From contig VWVT01000005.1 of assembly GCA_008638415.1 (NCBI GenBank), forward strand, positions 186,001 to 250,000: 64,000 nucleotides of DNA, in the 5' to 3' direction. Positions 53,450-62,544 of the stretch are shown piece after piece; the first letter of the stretch is position 1, and each line of letters opens with the position of its first letter. Source of the stretch: Nocardiopsis sinuspersici. Lineage in GTDB: Bacteria > Actinomycetota > Actinomycetes > Streptosporangiales > Streptosporangiaceae. The translations under genes were made by a program, and so were the position numbers. Under the pieces are notes generated by a model. It searched no databases. It was given only the letters and a program-made list of their open reading frames with translations, and had not been told where the DNA came from.

Positions 53450-54052
53450 ATGTCCCCATCGCATCGTGACCACCGGAGCCGCGGCACACTCGGCACCACT
53501 CTGCTCGCAGGCGTGTGCTGCGTCGGAGCGGTCGCCTACGGAGTGGTCGTCGGCCCGTCGATGCTGCCGCCGCAGGACGTGCAGGCCACCAGCGCGATGA
53601 CCACGCAGGCGGGGCCGGACGTGGCGGAGGAGCCCGAGGAGTCCGTGGAGGAGGGGCCCACCGGACACCTGAAGATCCAGGTGAGCGACCGCGGCCGCGC
53701 CTGGGTGCAGACGCTGATGTGCACCGGGGACCTGGAGAAGGACCCCGCCGAGTGCGCCGAGCTGGCACAGGCGGCCGAGGAGCTCCACGGGGACACCGGA
53801 AGGCCGGTCGGGAACGAGGAGACCGCCTCCGACGACGCCGCCCCGACGGAGGCCGCCGCCCCGGATGGCGAAGGGCTGTTCACCGAGGTGCGCGAGGGAA
53901 CCGTGTGCACCGACGAGGTGTACGGCCCCCAGGAGGCCACCATCGTGGGTACCTGGGAGGGCCAGGAGGTCGAGACGACCCTCACCCGCAAGGGCTCCTG
54001 CGAGGAGGCGCGCTGGCAGCGCCTGCGCGCCCTCACCGACCAGATCAGCTGA
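53450..54052 (+). CDS. Exported SSI-like (subtilisin inhibitor) protein
   Basis: The product is 200 residues from an ATG after GAGGG. A membrane helix at residues 14-36 may be a signal anchor. A disordered Glu-rich segment (about 50-75) precedes the SSI-like domain: LMCTGDLEKDPAECAEL, then VCTDEVYGPQEATIVGTWEGQEV and a final KGSCEE. Four Cys sit where SSI has its two disulfides, and GTWEG matches GxWxG. The reactive loop (CTDEVYGP) is acidic, unlike Met/Arg/Lys in known inhibitors, so the target protease is doubtful. Retention of the N-terminal helix would make it membrane-bound. Confidence 0.75.
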   Translation: MSPSHRDHRSRGTLGTTLLAGVCCVGAVAYGVVVGPSMLPPQDVQATSAMTTQAGPDVAEEPEESVEEGPTGHLKIQVSDRGRAWVQTLMCTGDLEKDPAECAELAQAAEELHGDTGRPVGNEETASDDAAPTEAAAPDGEGLFTEVREGTVCTDEVYGPQEATIVGTWEGQEVETTLTRKGSCEEARWQRLRALTDQIS

Positions 54053-54065
54053 CGGGCACGCTCCC

Positions 54066-54165
54066 CGAGCACGCGCTCCCCGCCCACACACCCCGGACAC
54101 GCGCTTCTCGCACGCGCACCCTCCGGACGCACACGCCCGAACACGCGCTCTCCAGGCGCACACGC
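54066..54165. repeat. Degenerate short repeats of an ACACGCGCT-like unit
   Basis: Imperfect direct repeats such as GCACGCGCTCCCC, ACACGCGCTTCTC and ACACGCGCTCTCC lie about 35-55 bases apart in the gap before the methyltransferase gene. Their role is unknown. Confidence 0.4.
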
Positions 54166-54190
54166 CCCGAACAGGAGACCATCGTCCTCC

Positions 54191-55009
54191 ATGGACGTCA
54201 TCAAGGTCAGTGACCCCGCGGACCCGCGCCTGGCCGACTACACCCGCCTGCGCGACGTGAACCTGCGCCGCCACCTGGAGGCCGAGCACGGCCTGTTCAT
54301 GGCCGAGGGCGACAAGGTGATCCGCCGGGCCGCCGCGGCCGGGTTCGAGCCCCGCAGCTTCCTGCTCACCGAACGCCGTGCCGAGGCGCTCGACGACGTG
54401 GTCGCCGCCTTCGACGCGCCGCTGTACGTGGTCAGCGAGGACACCGCCCACCGGCTCGTCGGCTTCGACCTGCACCGCGGCGCGCTGGCCGCCTTCCACC
54501 GCCGGGCCCTGCCCCCGCTGGAGGACGTCCTGGCCGGGGCGCGCACCATCGTCGTCCTGGAGGACCTGGTGGACCACACCAACGTGGGCGCCATCTTCCG
54601 CAGCGCCGCCGGGCTGGGCGTGGACGCGATCGTGCTCGCGCCCCGCTGCGCCGACCCCCTCTACCGGCGGGCGGTCAAGGTGTCCATGGGAGCGGTGTTC
54701 ACCCTTCCCCACACCCGCATGGACGACTGGTACGGCGGCCTGGACACCCTGCGCGGGGCCGGATTCCACCTCATGGCGCTCACCCCGGGCGAGGGGTCCC
54801 TGCCCATGCGCGACGCCATGGCCGCCCTCGGCCCGGGCGACCGGGTCGGGCTCCTGCTCGGCACCGAGGGCGACGGCCTGTCCTCCCGGTGGCTGGAGCG
54901 GGCCACCGCCCGGGTGCACATCCCCATGGCCGATCGCGACGTCGACTCCCTCAACGTCACCGCCGCGGCCGCCATCGCGTGCTACGAGCTGTCCCGCTCG
55001 GTGGGGTGA
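54191..55009 (+). CDS. SpoU/TrmH-family RNA 2'-O-methyltransferase
   Basis: This 272-residue protein starts at an ATG after CAGGAGACC. The N-terminal substrate-binding domain has RLADYTRLRDVNLRRHLEAEHGLF and AEGDKVIRRA. The SPOUT domain has all three motifs: DHTNVGAIFRSAAGLGVDAI, GLLLGTEGDGLS and VHIPMADRDVDSLNVTAAAAI. These form the knotted SAM site. The enzyme methylates a ribose in rRNA or tRNA; the target nucleotide cannot be told from sequence. Confidence 0.95.
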   Translation: MDVIKVSDPADPRLADYTRLRDVNLRRHLEAEHGLFMAEGDKVIRRAAAAGFEPRSFLLTERRAEALDDVVAAFDAPLYVVSEDTAHRLVGFDLHRGALAAFHRRALPPLEDVLAGARTIVVLEDLVDHTNVGAIFRSAAGLGVDAIVLAPRCADPLYRRAVKVSMGAVFTLPHTRMDDWYGGLDTLRGAGFHLMALTPGEGSLPMRDAMAALGPGDRVGLLLGTEGDGLSSRWLERATARVHIPMADRDVDSLNVTAAAAIACYELSRSVG

Positions 55010-55207
55010 CCCCGGCGCGGGAGGTCCCGCCGGTGCGTCGACCGCGTCGCAGGTGCGGCGGGCGGGGTCCTCATCCTGCTGGTCCCGTACCCGTGGCGCG
55101 CCTCGACGCTCGAACCCCGCTGTGGGCACGGGTTCCACCGTGGGGGGAGGGGCCGCGGACGCCCTAGGCTGGCTCCCGAGACGGACCGAGCGAAAGGACA
55201 CGGGGAC

Positions 55208-56137
55208 ATGGGCGGCCGAGCGCTGGTGCAGTGGGAGCAGAACAGGGACAACGCCCCGGACTCCCTGGCGGTGGACCTCTACCCCGGAGGGCCGGCCCCC
55301 GCCGGCGGCCTGGACGAGGTGACCTTCTACCAGGTGCCCTACGCCCCCTCCACGCAGGGCGTCGACGAGCGGCTCGACATGATCGCGCGGATGCCGTCCC
55401 TGGAGGTGGTCCAGCTCCTCTCCGCCGGGTACGAGCACGTGCTCCCGCTGGTTCCCGACCACGTGACCCTGTGCAACGGACGCGGCCTCCACGACGCCAG
55501 TACCGCCGAGCACGCCCTGGCGCTCATCCTGGCCGCCCAGCGGGACCTGCCCCGGTGGGCGGTCGCGCAGAAGGAGCACCGGTGGGACCCGGCGCCGCTG
55601 CGCTCCCTGGCCGACCGCCGGGTGATGATCGTCGGCTACGGCAGTATCGGCCGGGCCGTCGAGAGCCGCCTGCGGCCCTTCGAGACCGAGGTCGTGCGCG
55701 TGGCCAGCCGCGCCCGCCCCGACGTGCACGGCATCGACGAACTGCACGCCCTGCTGCCGGACGCCGACGTCGTCGTCCTGGCCACCCCGCTCACCGAGGC
55801 CACCCGCGGCCTGCTCGGCGCACCGGAACTCGCCCTGCTGCGCGACGACGCGCTCGTGGTGAACGTGGGCCGCGGGCCCGTCCTGGAAACCCGCGCGCTG
55901 CTGGCCGAGAACGGCCGTGTGCGGGCCGCCCTCGACGTCACCGACCCCGAGCCCCTGCCGGGGGACCACCCGCTGTGGAGCGCCTCCGGCGTGTTCATCA
56001 CCCCGCACGTCGCGGGCGGGGCGGCCGCGTTCTACCCTCGCGCCAGGGCCTTCATGGACGCCCAGCTCGCCCGCTGGGCCGCCGGGGAGGAGCTGGCCAA
56101 CGTGGTCCGCCCCGGCGCCGCCCGCCGCGGCCGGTAG
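55208..56137 (+). CDS. D-2-hydroxyacid dehydrogenase family protein
   Basis: The 309-residue protein starts at an ATG at 55208 after AAAGGAC. The NAD loop is VGYGSIGRAVESRL (about 142-155), followed by an LPDADVVVLATPLTEATRGL stretch. The catalytic residues are Arg in VNVGRGP, Glu in DVTDPEPLPGDHPLW and His in TPHVAGG. A short N-terminal substrate domain has VVQLLSAGYEHVLPLVP. It would reduce a 2-keto acid with NAD(P)H or the reverse. The gene lies close to the polymerase gene but with its own spacing. Confidence 0.93.
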   Translation: MGGRALVQWEQNRDNAPDSLAVDLYPGGPAPAGGLDEVTFYQVPYAPSTQGVDERLDMIARMPSLEVVQLLSAGYEHVLPLVPDHVTLCNGRGLHDASTAEHALALILAAQRDLPRWAVAQKEHRWDPAPLRSLADRRVMIVGYGSIGRAVESRLRPFETEVVRVASRARPDVHGIDELHALLPDADVVVLATPLTEATRGLLGAPELALLRDDALVVNVGRGPVLETRALLAENGRVRAALDVTDPEPLPGDHPLWSASGVFITPHVAGGAAAFYPRARAFMDAQLARWAAGEELANVVRPGAARRGR

Positions 56138-56258
56138 GCGGCGCCGGAGCCCGAACGAACCCCGTCGGCGCACGGGCGACGCCCCCTGGCGGTCGGGCGG
56201 GCGTACCCGCCGGTGCGTGTTATGTCCGACTGTCGGCGGTGAGGGACACACTGGGAGT

Positions 56259-57929
56259 ATGCGGATCGCGGTGGTCGCCGACGGCGAGGGCGGCGGCTGG
56301 CTCCAGGAACTGGACGAGGCCCCCGGCCCGGTCCGCCGTGTCGCCGACCTCGCGGCCGCCGTGAGCGAGGCGGAGCACGCCCGTCCCGAACCGCCCCGGT
56401 GGGTGTGGTCGGCCAGTGAGGACGTCTACCCCGAGCTCGTCCGCGCCGGGGTGAGGGTCGCGCGCTGCCACGACACCGCCCTGACCGAGGCCCTGCTGCT
56501 GGGCTACCACTCCCGCCACGGCGAGGCCTCCTCCCTGGGCGCGGCCTGGGCCCGCCTGCACGGGCTTCCCGTCCCCGACGACCCCGTCCGCCCCCTCGGA
56601 GAGGGCACCGCCGCCCAGCCCGCCCTCTTCGAGGCCGACCGCTCCACCCTGCCCCCGGGCACCGACCGCCTCGCCGCCCTGGCCGAGGTCCACGCCGACC
56701 AGTTGGACCGCGTCGCCCGGCTCCCCGAGCCCGGACGCATGCGCCTGCTCGCGGCCGTGGAGTCGGCGGGCGGGCTCGCCGCGGCGGAGATGAGCCACGA
56801 CGGCCTGCCCTGGCGGCCCGACGTCCACGACGAGATCCTCACCGAGCTCCTCGGGCCCCGGCCGCCCTCCGGGCAGCGCCCTCCCGTGCTCGCCGACCTC
56901 GCGGCGCGTATCGGCGAGGCCGTCGGCCACGAGGTCAACCCCGACTCTCCCGCGCAGGTCCTCAGGGCGATGGCGTGGATCGGCCACCCCGTCGAGTCCA
57001 CCCGCTCCTGGGTCCTGGAGAGGGTCGACCACCCCGTCGTCCCGCTCCTGCTGCGCTACAAGGAACTCGCCCGCCTGCACTCGGCCAACGGCTGGTCGTG
57101 GCTGGAGACCTGGGTGCGCGAGCGCCCCGGCCCCGACGGCCTGCGCCTGGGCCGCTTCCAGCCCGACTACGTGGTCGGCGGCGTCGTCTCCGGGCGCTGG
57201 GCGACCCGGGGCGGGGGCGCCCTCCAGGTCCCCAAGTCGGTCCGGCGGGCGGTCCGGGCCGATCCCGGCTGGGTCCTGGTCCGCGCCGACGCGGGGCAGC
57301 TCGAACCCCGTGTGCTCGCCGCGGTCTCCGGGGACGGCGCCCTCGCCGCGGCGGCCGCGGAGGAGGACCTGTACGCCCGCCTGGCGGCGCACGTGGGCGG
57401 CGACCGCGAACGCGCCAAGATCGGCATGCTCTCGGCCATGTACGGCCAGACCTCGGGCGACGCCGCGCCCCTGCTGGCCACCATGCGCCGCCTCTACCCG
57501 CGCGCCCTGGACTACGTGGACTCCGCCGCGCGCACGGGCGAGGGCGGCGGCGTCGTCCGCTCCTGGCTGGGGCGCACCTCTCCCGCGCCCGGCGCGTGGT
57601 CCGCCACCGTCTCCGGCCCCGACGGGGAGCGCCGCCGCCGGGCCCACGGGAGGTTCACCCGCAACTTCGTCGTCCAGGCCACCGCCGCCGAATGGGCCCT
57701 GGTCCTGCTCGCCGCGCTGCGCCGGCGCCTGCCGGACATGCCCGAGGGCGCGGGAGTCGTCTTCTTCGTCCACGACGAGGTCGTCCTGCACGTGCCCGCC
57801 GACCTGGCCGGGGAGTCGGTGCGCGCGGTCGCCGAGGCCGAGGCCCAGGCCAGCGCGATCCTCTTCGGGGACACCCCGGTGCGATTCCCCCTGTCCCCGG
57901 TGGTCACCCAGAACTATGCGTCCTTATGA
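56259..57929 (+). CDS. Short family-A DNA polymerase (bifunctional exonuclease/polymerase type)
   Basis: From the ATG at 56259 the product is 556 residues, much shorter than PolI (about 900). The N-terminal 190 residues resemble a decayed 3'-5' exonuclease-like domain, and there is no 5' nuclease. The polymerase part has VSGRWATRGGGALQVPKSVRR, motif A VLVRADAGQLEPRVLAAVSG (Asp kept, SQIELR changed to GQLEPR) and motif B RERAKIGMLSAMYGQTSG. Motif C is VHDEVVLHV, with the catalytic Asp. Actinobacteria carry this short type beside normal PolI. It is probably active in repair; the exact task is unknown. Confidence 0.9.
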   Translation: MRIAVVADGEGGGWLQELDEAPGPVRRVADLAAAVSEAEHARPEPPRWVWSASEDVYPELVRAGVRVARCHDTALTEALLLGYHSRHGEASSLGAAWARLHGLPVPDDPVRPLGEGTAAQPALFEADRSTLPPGTDRLAALAEVHADQLDRVARLPEPGRMRLLAAVESAGGLAAAEMSHDGLPWRPDVHDEILTELLGPRPPSGQRPPVLADLAARIGEAVGHEVNPDSPAQVLRAMAWIGHPVESTRSWVLERVDHPVVPLLLRYKELARLHSANGWSWLETWVRERPGPDGLRLGRFQPDYVVGGVVSGRWATRGGGALQVPKSVRRAVRADPGWVLVRADAGQLEPRVLAAVSGDGALAAAAAEEDLYARLAAHVGGDRERAKIGMLSAMYGQTSGDAAPLLATMRRLYPRALDYVDSAARTGEGGGVVRSWLGRTSPAPGAWSATVSGPDGERRRRAHGRFTRNFVVQATAAEWALVLLAALRRRLPDMPEGAGVVFFVHDEVVLHVPADLAGESVRAVAEAEAQASAILFGDTPVRFPLSPVVTQNYASL

Positions 57930-58082
57930 CCGCGAAGTGGACGTCCGGTATCGGACGGCGTGGACTTCTTGCAAAGTCGTCCGTGTACGCCCATTCTTGG
58001 ACGCGGACAAGTTGTCGACAGGCCGTACGCCACAGGGGTCCTCCCCCGGACCGGACGGCTCACAGAAAGGTGAGTTCCCCCC

Positions 58083-59258
58083 GTGCGGAGCCGTTTGAGA
58101 ACATGTGCGGGTACCACCGCGGCCTTCGCCGTGGCCTTCACCGCCTTCGGCGCCACCCCGGCCTGGGCGGATCCCGTGGTCGAGGACCGTCCCCCCGTCA
58201 GTGAGCAGTTCGCCCCCGGTTCCCCCAGCGGCACCGACCCCCGCACGCGCGAGAGGGAGGGCGGGGACCGGGCCCCCGACGTCTCCGACGCCGAACTGCG
58301 GCGGGACGCCCACGTGGCCCCCTTCCGCGAGGCGCGCAGCGTCGAGTACTTCGCCGTCGCCCCCCGCACCCTGCCCCGGGAGGCCGTCTCGGCGGTCCGC
58401 GGGATCGACGGTGTCGAGGGCGTCCTGACCGTCGACGCCGCCCGTGTGGAGATCGAGGGCGAGACCACCTCGGTGCTCGGCGTGAACCCCTCCAACTTCC
58501 GCAACCACGCCCCCGAACCCTCCGCCGAGTCCGACAAGATCTGGCAGGGCGTGGCCGAGGGCCACATCGCGCTGTCCAACGACGTCGGTACCGAGCGCGG
58601 CCTGGAGGTCGGCAGCGAGGTCACCGTCGCGGGCGGGCGCGGAGAGGTCCCCCTGGAGGTGTGGACGCACGCCACCTCCGGCATCGCCGGGATCGACGCG
58701 CTGGTCTCGCGCGAGCGCGCCGCGGAGCTGGGCATGCCCGAGGGCAACGCTTTGGTGGTCTCCGCCCCCGACGCCGACCTGTGGGAGCTGCACGAGGCCC
58801 TGACCGAGGCCCTGGGCGAGGACGTCTCCCTCCAGCTCGTCGCCGACGCGCCCGAGCCCCTCGTCAGCGGCGAGGCCGTGGCCCCCTCGGTGGTGGAGCA
58901 GGTCATCGCCAACGCCGAGAGCCAGCTCGGCGTCCCCTACGTCTGGGGCGGTGAGACCCCCGAGGGGGGATTCGACTGCTCGGGCCTGCTCCAGTGGGCC
59001 TTCCACGAGGCGGGGGTGTCCATCCCCAGGGTCACCCACGACCAGTGGAACGCCGGCCGGCGCGTGGAGTTCGACGACATCCAGCGCGGTGACCTGCTGT
59101 TCTGGCGTACGGACCCCACCGCGCCCGACTACATCTCCCACGTGGCCATCTACCTGGGCGACGGCATGATGCTGGAGGCGCCGCGGACCGGGCTGAACGT
59201 GCGCGTCACCCCGGTGCGGACCAGCAACTACGCGGGAGCCGTGCGCGTCAACACCTGA
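58083..59258 (+). CDS. Secreted NlpC/P60 peptidoglycan hydrolase with MacB/FtsX-like N-terminal domain
   Basis: The start is a GTG at 58083 after AAAGGTGAG, and the product has 391 residues. A signal peptide ends near ATPAWA (30). Residues about 80-255 resemble the periplasmic core domain of MacB/FtsX-type permeases (VLGVNPSNF, VAEGHIALSNDVGTERGLEVGSEVTVAG). The NlpC/P60 domain (about 270-391) has the catalytic Cys in GGFDCSGLLQWAF, His in DYISHVAIYLGDG and a polar third residue near MLEAPRTG. It should cleave D-Glu-meso-DAP or similar stem bonds outside the cell. The fusion is unusual and may let the enzyme interact with an FtsEX-like complex. Confidence 0.9.
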   Translation: MRSRLRTCAGTTAAFAVAFTAFGATPAWADPVVEDRPPVSEQFAPGSPSGTDPRTREREGGDRAPDVSDAELRRDAHVAPFREARSVEYFAVAPRTLPREAVSAVRGIDGVEGVLTVDAARVEIEGETTSVLGVNPSNFRNHAPEPSAESDKIWQGVAEGHIALSNDVGTERGLEVGSEVTVAGGRGEVPLEVWTHATSGIAGIDALVSRERAAELGMPEGNALVVSAPDADLWELHEALTEALGEDVSLQLVADAPEPLVSGEAVAPSVVEQVIANAESQLGVPYVWGGETPEGGFDCSGLLQWAFHEAGVSIPRVTHDQWNAGRRVEFDDIQRGDLLFWRTDPTAPDYISHVAIYLGDGMMLEAPRTGLNVRVTPVRTSNYAGAVRVNT

Positions 59259-59362
59259 CGCGGCCCCTGCCCCCGACACCCCCTCCGGCCGCCGTGCCGG
59301 TCGGGGTGTACTTCTGTGCGGAAAAAGGAACGCGGTATCCGTGCGCACAACGTACTCAAAAG

Positions 59363-59381
59363 GATTGTGCCCCGCACAATC
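59363..59381. terminator. Small hairpin after the NlpC/P60 gene
   Basis: GATTGTGC, three C, then the exact complement GCACAATC, in an AT-richer context about 105 bp past the NlpC/P60 stop. Confidence 0.45.
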
Positions 59382-59447
59382 GCACCCAAGAAGCTTTAGC
59401 CAAATCAAATGGACGGCACGGAGATAAACGGGGAAAGAGAGTGGGGC

Positions 59448-59574
59448 GGGGGGGGGGCCCCCCCCGGGGCCCCCCCCCCCCCCCCCGGGACGGGCCCCCC
59501 CAAAAACCCCCCCGGGGGGGGGGGGGGGCGCGGGCGCGCGGGGGGGGGGCGGCCCGGGGGGCCCGGCGGGGGGC
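59448..59574. other. Abnormal G/C homopolymer tract, possible assembly artefact
   Basis: Runs of ten G, eight C, seventeen C and fifteen G follow one another, with almost no A or T except one A5 run. This is unlike any other part of the window and may be low-quality consensus or a real, structure-forming region. Confidence 0.6.
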
Positions 59575-59625
59575 GGCCACGGCCCCGTCCGGGCCGGGAG
59601 TACCGTCCCTCCCGGTCCGGACGGC

Positions 59626-60201
59626 TCAGGCGACGGTGTGGTAGATGTTCTGCGCCCGGCCCAGGCCCTCGGTGAGGACGGTGCGGACCGCGTCGGCGGC
59701 ACGCTCGACGTTCAGGTCCAGTTCGGCGCGCTCGGCGGAGGAGAAGTCCTTGAGCACGTACGCGGCCGGGTCCGTCCGGCCCGGCGGGCGGCCCACACCG
59801 AAGCGCACCCGGACGTAGTCGGGGCTGGACAGGGACGCGGTCATCGACTTCAGGCCGTTGTGCCCGCCGGGGCCGCCGCCCTTCTTGAGCTTGAGCGCGC
59901 CGTAGTCGATGTCCATCTCGTCGTGCACCACGACGATCCGCTCGACGGGCACCTTGTAGAACCGGGCCAGCCCGGCCACCGGGCCGCCCGACAGGTTCAT
60001 GAAGCTCCGCGGTTTGGCCAGCACCACCGGCACACCGTCCAGGCGGGTCTCCACCACCTCGGCGTGCGCCTTGTGCGCCTTCCAGCGCTCACCCCCGGCG
60101 AGCGCGTCCACCACCAGGAAGCCGGCGTTGTGCCTGTTCCCGGCGTACTTGGGCCCGGGGTTGCCCAGTCCCACGACGAGCCAGCGCTCGGTCTCAGCCA
60201 T
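59626..60201 (-). CDS. pth: Peptidyl-tRNA hydrolase
   Basis: I choose the ATG at 60201 (191 residues, the family's normal length). An upstream ATG at 60288 would add 29 Gly-rich residues. Motifs are complete: [21 protein letters not shown] with the catalytic His, [39 protein letters not shown] and the C-terminal lid. It releases peptides from peptidyl-tRNA that has dropped off ribosomes. It is downstream of rplY in the conserved glmU-prs-rplY-pth order. Confidence 0.95.
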   Translation of the reverse strand: MAETERWLVVGLGNPGPKYAGNRHNAGFLVVDALAGGERWKAHKAHAEVVETRLDGVPVVLAKPRSFMNLSGGPVAGLARFYKVPVERIVVVHDEMDIDYGALKLKKGGGPGGHNGLKSMTASLSSPDYVRVRFGVGRPPGRTDPAAYVLKDFSSAERAELDLNVERAADAVRTVLTEGLGRAQNIYHTVA

Positions 60202-60323
60202 GTCCTCGTTCTTCCCACCGGCGTTCTCGCCGCCGGCCTCTCCTCCGCCCGCGCCGCCGCCGAACAGCCTGCTCCACCAGTTCCCCATGGGACACGACCC
60301 TACCGACACGGCTACCGACACGC

Positions 60324-60359
60324 CGAACGCGCGGCCCCTCCACGGGAACCGCGCGTTCG
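60324..60359 (-). terminator. Hairpin between rplY and pth
   Basis: CGAACGCGCGG (60324-60334) and its perfect complement (60349-60359), just after the rplY stop. Confidence 0.65.
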
Positions 60360-60382
60360 TGCGATCTGGGGACGCGACCGCC

Positions 60383-60988
60383 CTACTCGGCGGCGGCCTC
60401 CTCGGTGGCCTCGCCCTCGGCGGCCTCCTCGCTGGTCTCCGGCTCGTCCGAGACGCGCGGCGCGGAGACGGTCAGCAGGATGGTCTCGGGGTCGGTGACC
60501 AGAACGGTGCCGGAGGGCAGCTTGATGTCGGCGGCGGTCTTCGTGGTGCCGACCTCCAGACCCTCGACGTCGACGTCCACACCCTCGGGGATGTGGGTGG
60601 CCTCGGCCTCGACGGCCACGGTGACGAGCTCCTGGGTGAGCACACCCGGCGCCTTGACCTCACCGGTCAGGTGGACCGGGATCTCGACCTCAACCTTTTC
60701 GCCCTTGGACACGACCAGCAGGTCGACGTGCTCCAGGAAGCCCTTGATGGCGTCGCGCTGGACGCTCTTGGGCAGGGCCAGGTTGTCCTTGTCCACACCG
60801 TCGAGACGGATGAGGACGTTGGGGGTCTTCAGGGCGAGCATGAGCTCGTGGCCCGGCAGGTTCAGGTGGCGGGGCTCGGTGCCGTGGCCGTAGAGGACGG
60901 CCGGCACCTTACCCGCGCGGCGGGCGCGCCGGGAGGCGCCCTTGCCGAATTCCGTGCGGGGCTCGGCAGCGATACGTACCTCGGACAC
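60383..60988 (-). CDS. rplY: 50S ribosomal protein L25/general stress protein Ctc
   Basis: The GTG at 60988 follows GAGGAG and gives 201 residues. The N-terminal L25 domain has [29 protein letters not shown], and the TL5/Ctc C-terminal beta domain has [27 protein letters not shown] Glu/Ala-rich tail ends the protein. L25/Ctc binds 5S rRNA in the large subunit. The longer form with the C-terminal domain is usual for actinobacteria. Confidence 0.96.
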   Translation of the reverse strand: MSEVRIAAEPRTEFGKGASRRARRAGKVPAVLYGHGTEPRHLNLPGHELMLALKTPNVLIRLDGVDKDNLALPKSVQRDAIKGFLEHVDLLVVSKGEKVEVEIPVHLTGEVKAPGVLTQELVTVAVEAEATHIPEGVDVDVEGLEVGTTKTAADIKLPSGTVLVTDPETILLTVSAPRVSDEPETSEEAAEGEATEEAAAE

Positions 60989-61009
60989 GACAAAACTCCT
61001 CGGGTTCAA

Positions 61010-61558
61010 CCCCGCAGCACGGGGAACACGACTCCAGTAGTACGAACGATTCCCGCCCTCGGCGGGGAATGCGGCGGGGTCACCCCGCGGTTCGGGGGAC
61101 GCAACCGTCCTGGTTCCAGGCGTGCCCGGCGAGCCGCCACCGGACCCGCCCGGCCCGGGAACGCTCGTCGCGCACCCCTGCCCGTACTTTCACACGCAGC
61201 CTCACGGACTCCGCCTGGGCACGGGGACACTCGGCCAAGTCTAATGGCTCCGCTGACGACTCCGAACACCCCCCGCGTACTCTCCCCCTCCCCCGCTCGG
61301 AGGGCCCCGGCCGAGCGGGCCCGTCCGCCCGCGGTCAGTGCACGTACTCGGCGCACCCGGCCGGAAGCAGCACGGACCCCGGCGCCAGGTCCTCCGCCCG
61401 TACGCAGACGGTGCACAGGCACGCCTGGGCAGCCACGGAGCAACAGGGCGGGGAGGCCCGCCGCGGGGCGAGGCCGGAGGGGGTCCACGCAGGCGGGACG
61501 CACCGGCGGAACCCGGCCCGTACGGCCCGGGGCGGGGCGCCCGCCCCGCCCGTCGGAC
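61010..61558. other. Intergenic region between prs and rplY
   Basis: About 550 bases contain the rplY promoter near its lower end and the prs terminator hairpin near 61530-61551. Open frames here lack ribosome sites and normal codon bias. Confidence 0.45.
61530..61551 (-). terminator. Hairpin after prs
   Basis: GGGCGGGGC and GCCCCGCCC form a stem of about nine bases with a four-base GCCC loop, just past the prs stop. Confidence 0.6.
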
Positions 61559-62527
61559 CTACTCGAACAGGCTCGTCACGGAGCCGTCCGTGAAGACCTC
61601 GCTGATGGCGCGGGCCACCAGCGGGGCGATCGAGAGCTGGGTGAGCTTCTCGAAGGAGCGCTCCTCGGGGACGGGCAGCGAGTTGGTGATGATCACCTCG
61701 GAGATCCGCGAGTTCTGGAGGCGCTCGGCCGCCGGCCCCGACAGCACGCCGTGCGTGGCGGCCACCAGGACCTTGGACGCGCCCTGCTCGAACAGCGCCT
61801 CGGAGGCCTTCACGATGGTGCCGCCGGTGTCGATCATGTCGTCGACCAGCACACAGGTGCGGCCCTCGACCTCGCCGACGACCTCGTGGACCTTCACCTG
61901 GTTGGCGACGTCCGGGTCACGGCGCTTGTGGATGATCGCCAGCGGCGAGCCGAGCCGGTCGGCCCAGCGGTCGGCGGTGCGCACACGGCCCGCGTCCGGG
62001 GAGACCACGGTGATCCCGGACGGGTCGACCCGGCCCGCGATGTGGTCGGCCAGGATCGGCAGCGCGAACAGGTGGTCCACCGGCCCGTCGAAGAAGCCCT
62101 GGATCTGGTCGGTGTGCAGGTCGACGGCCATCATCCGGTCCGCGCCCGCGGTCCGGAACAGGTCGGTCACCAGACGGGCCGAGATCGGCTCGCGGCCGCG
62201 GTGCTTCTTGTCCTGGCGTGCGTACCCGAGGAACGGCGTGACCACGGTGATCCGCTTGGCCGACGCGCGCTTGAGCGCGTCCACCATGATCAGGTGCTCC
62301 ATGATGGACTCGTTGACCGGGTCGAAGTGGGGCTGGATGACGAAGGCGTCACAGCCGCGCACCGACTCCAGGTAGCGCACGAAGATCTCGCTATTGGCGA
62401 AGGTGTCGAACCGGGTGGGGACCACGTCGATCCCCAGTTCCTTCGCGACCTCCTCGACCAGGCTCGGGTGCGTGCGCCCCGAGAACAGCATCAGGTTCTT
62501 CTGGCCGGTGGCCTTCATCCCGGTCAC
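61559..62527 (-). CDS. prs: Ribose-phosphate diphosphokinase (PRPP synthase)
   Basis: I choose the GTG at 62527, which follows GGGGGAG with good spacing and gives 322 residues. An earlier GTG at 62548 would overlap the glmU stop. All motifs are present: KNLMLFSGRTHPSL, FANSEIFVR, FLGYARQDKKHRGREPISARLV (ATP loop) and AVDLHTDQIQGFF. The PRPP loop is VLVDDMIDTGGTIVKA. It makes PRPP from ribose 5-phosphate and ATP for nucleotide, His and Trp synthesis. It is next to glmU, as in many bacteria. Confidence 0.97.
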   Translation of the reverse strand: MTGMKATGQKNLMLFSGRTHPSLVEEVAKELGIDVVPTRFDTFANSEIFVRYLESVRGCDAFVIQPHFDPVNESIMEHLIMVDALKRASAKRITVVTPFLGYARQDKKHRGREPISARLVTDLFRTAGADRMMAVDLHTDQIQGFFDGPVDHLFALPILADHIAGRVDPSGITVVSPDAGRVRTADRWADRLGSPLAIIHKRRDPDVANQVKVHEVVGEVEGRTCVLVDDMIDTGGTIVKASEALFEQGASKVLVAATHGVLSGPAAERLQNSRISEVIITNSLPVPEERSFEKLTQLSIAPLVARAISEVFTDGSVTSLFE

Positions 62528-62544
62528 GTGTTTCTCCCCCACAG

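Larger units (their letters stand above)
59259..59625. other. Convergent intergenic region with hairpin and suspect G/C homopolymers
   Basis: This 367-bp region lies between the stops of the NlpC/P60 and pth genes. It contains a small perfect hairpin (59363-59381), an AT-rich patch and then a tract of long G and C runs (59448-59574) unlike normal genomic sequence. No gene is supported. Confidence 0.6.

Noticed and set aside
57930..58082. Possible c-di-AMP (ydaO-type) riboswitch upstream of the NlpC/P60 gene
   Set aside because: Such riboswitches occur before wall hydrolases in actinobacteria, but the conserved core sequences are not recognisable here. A covariance-model search would settle it.
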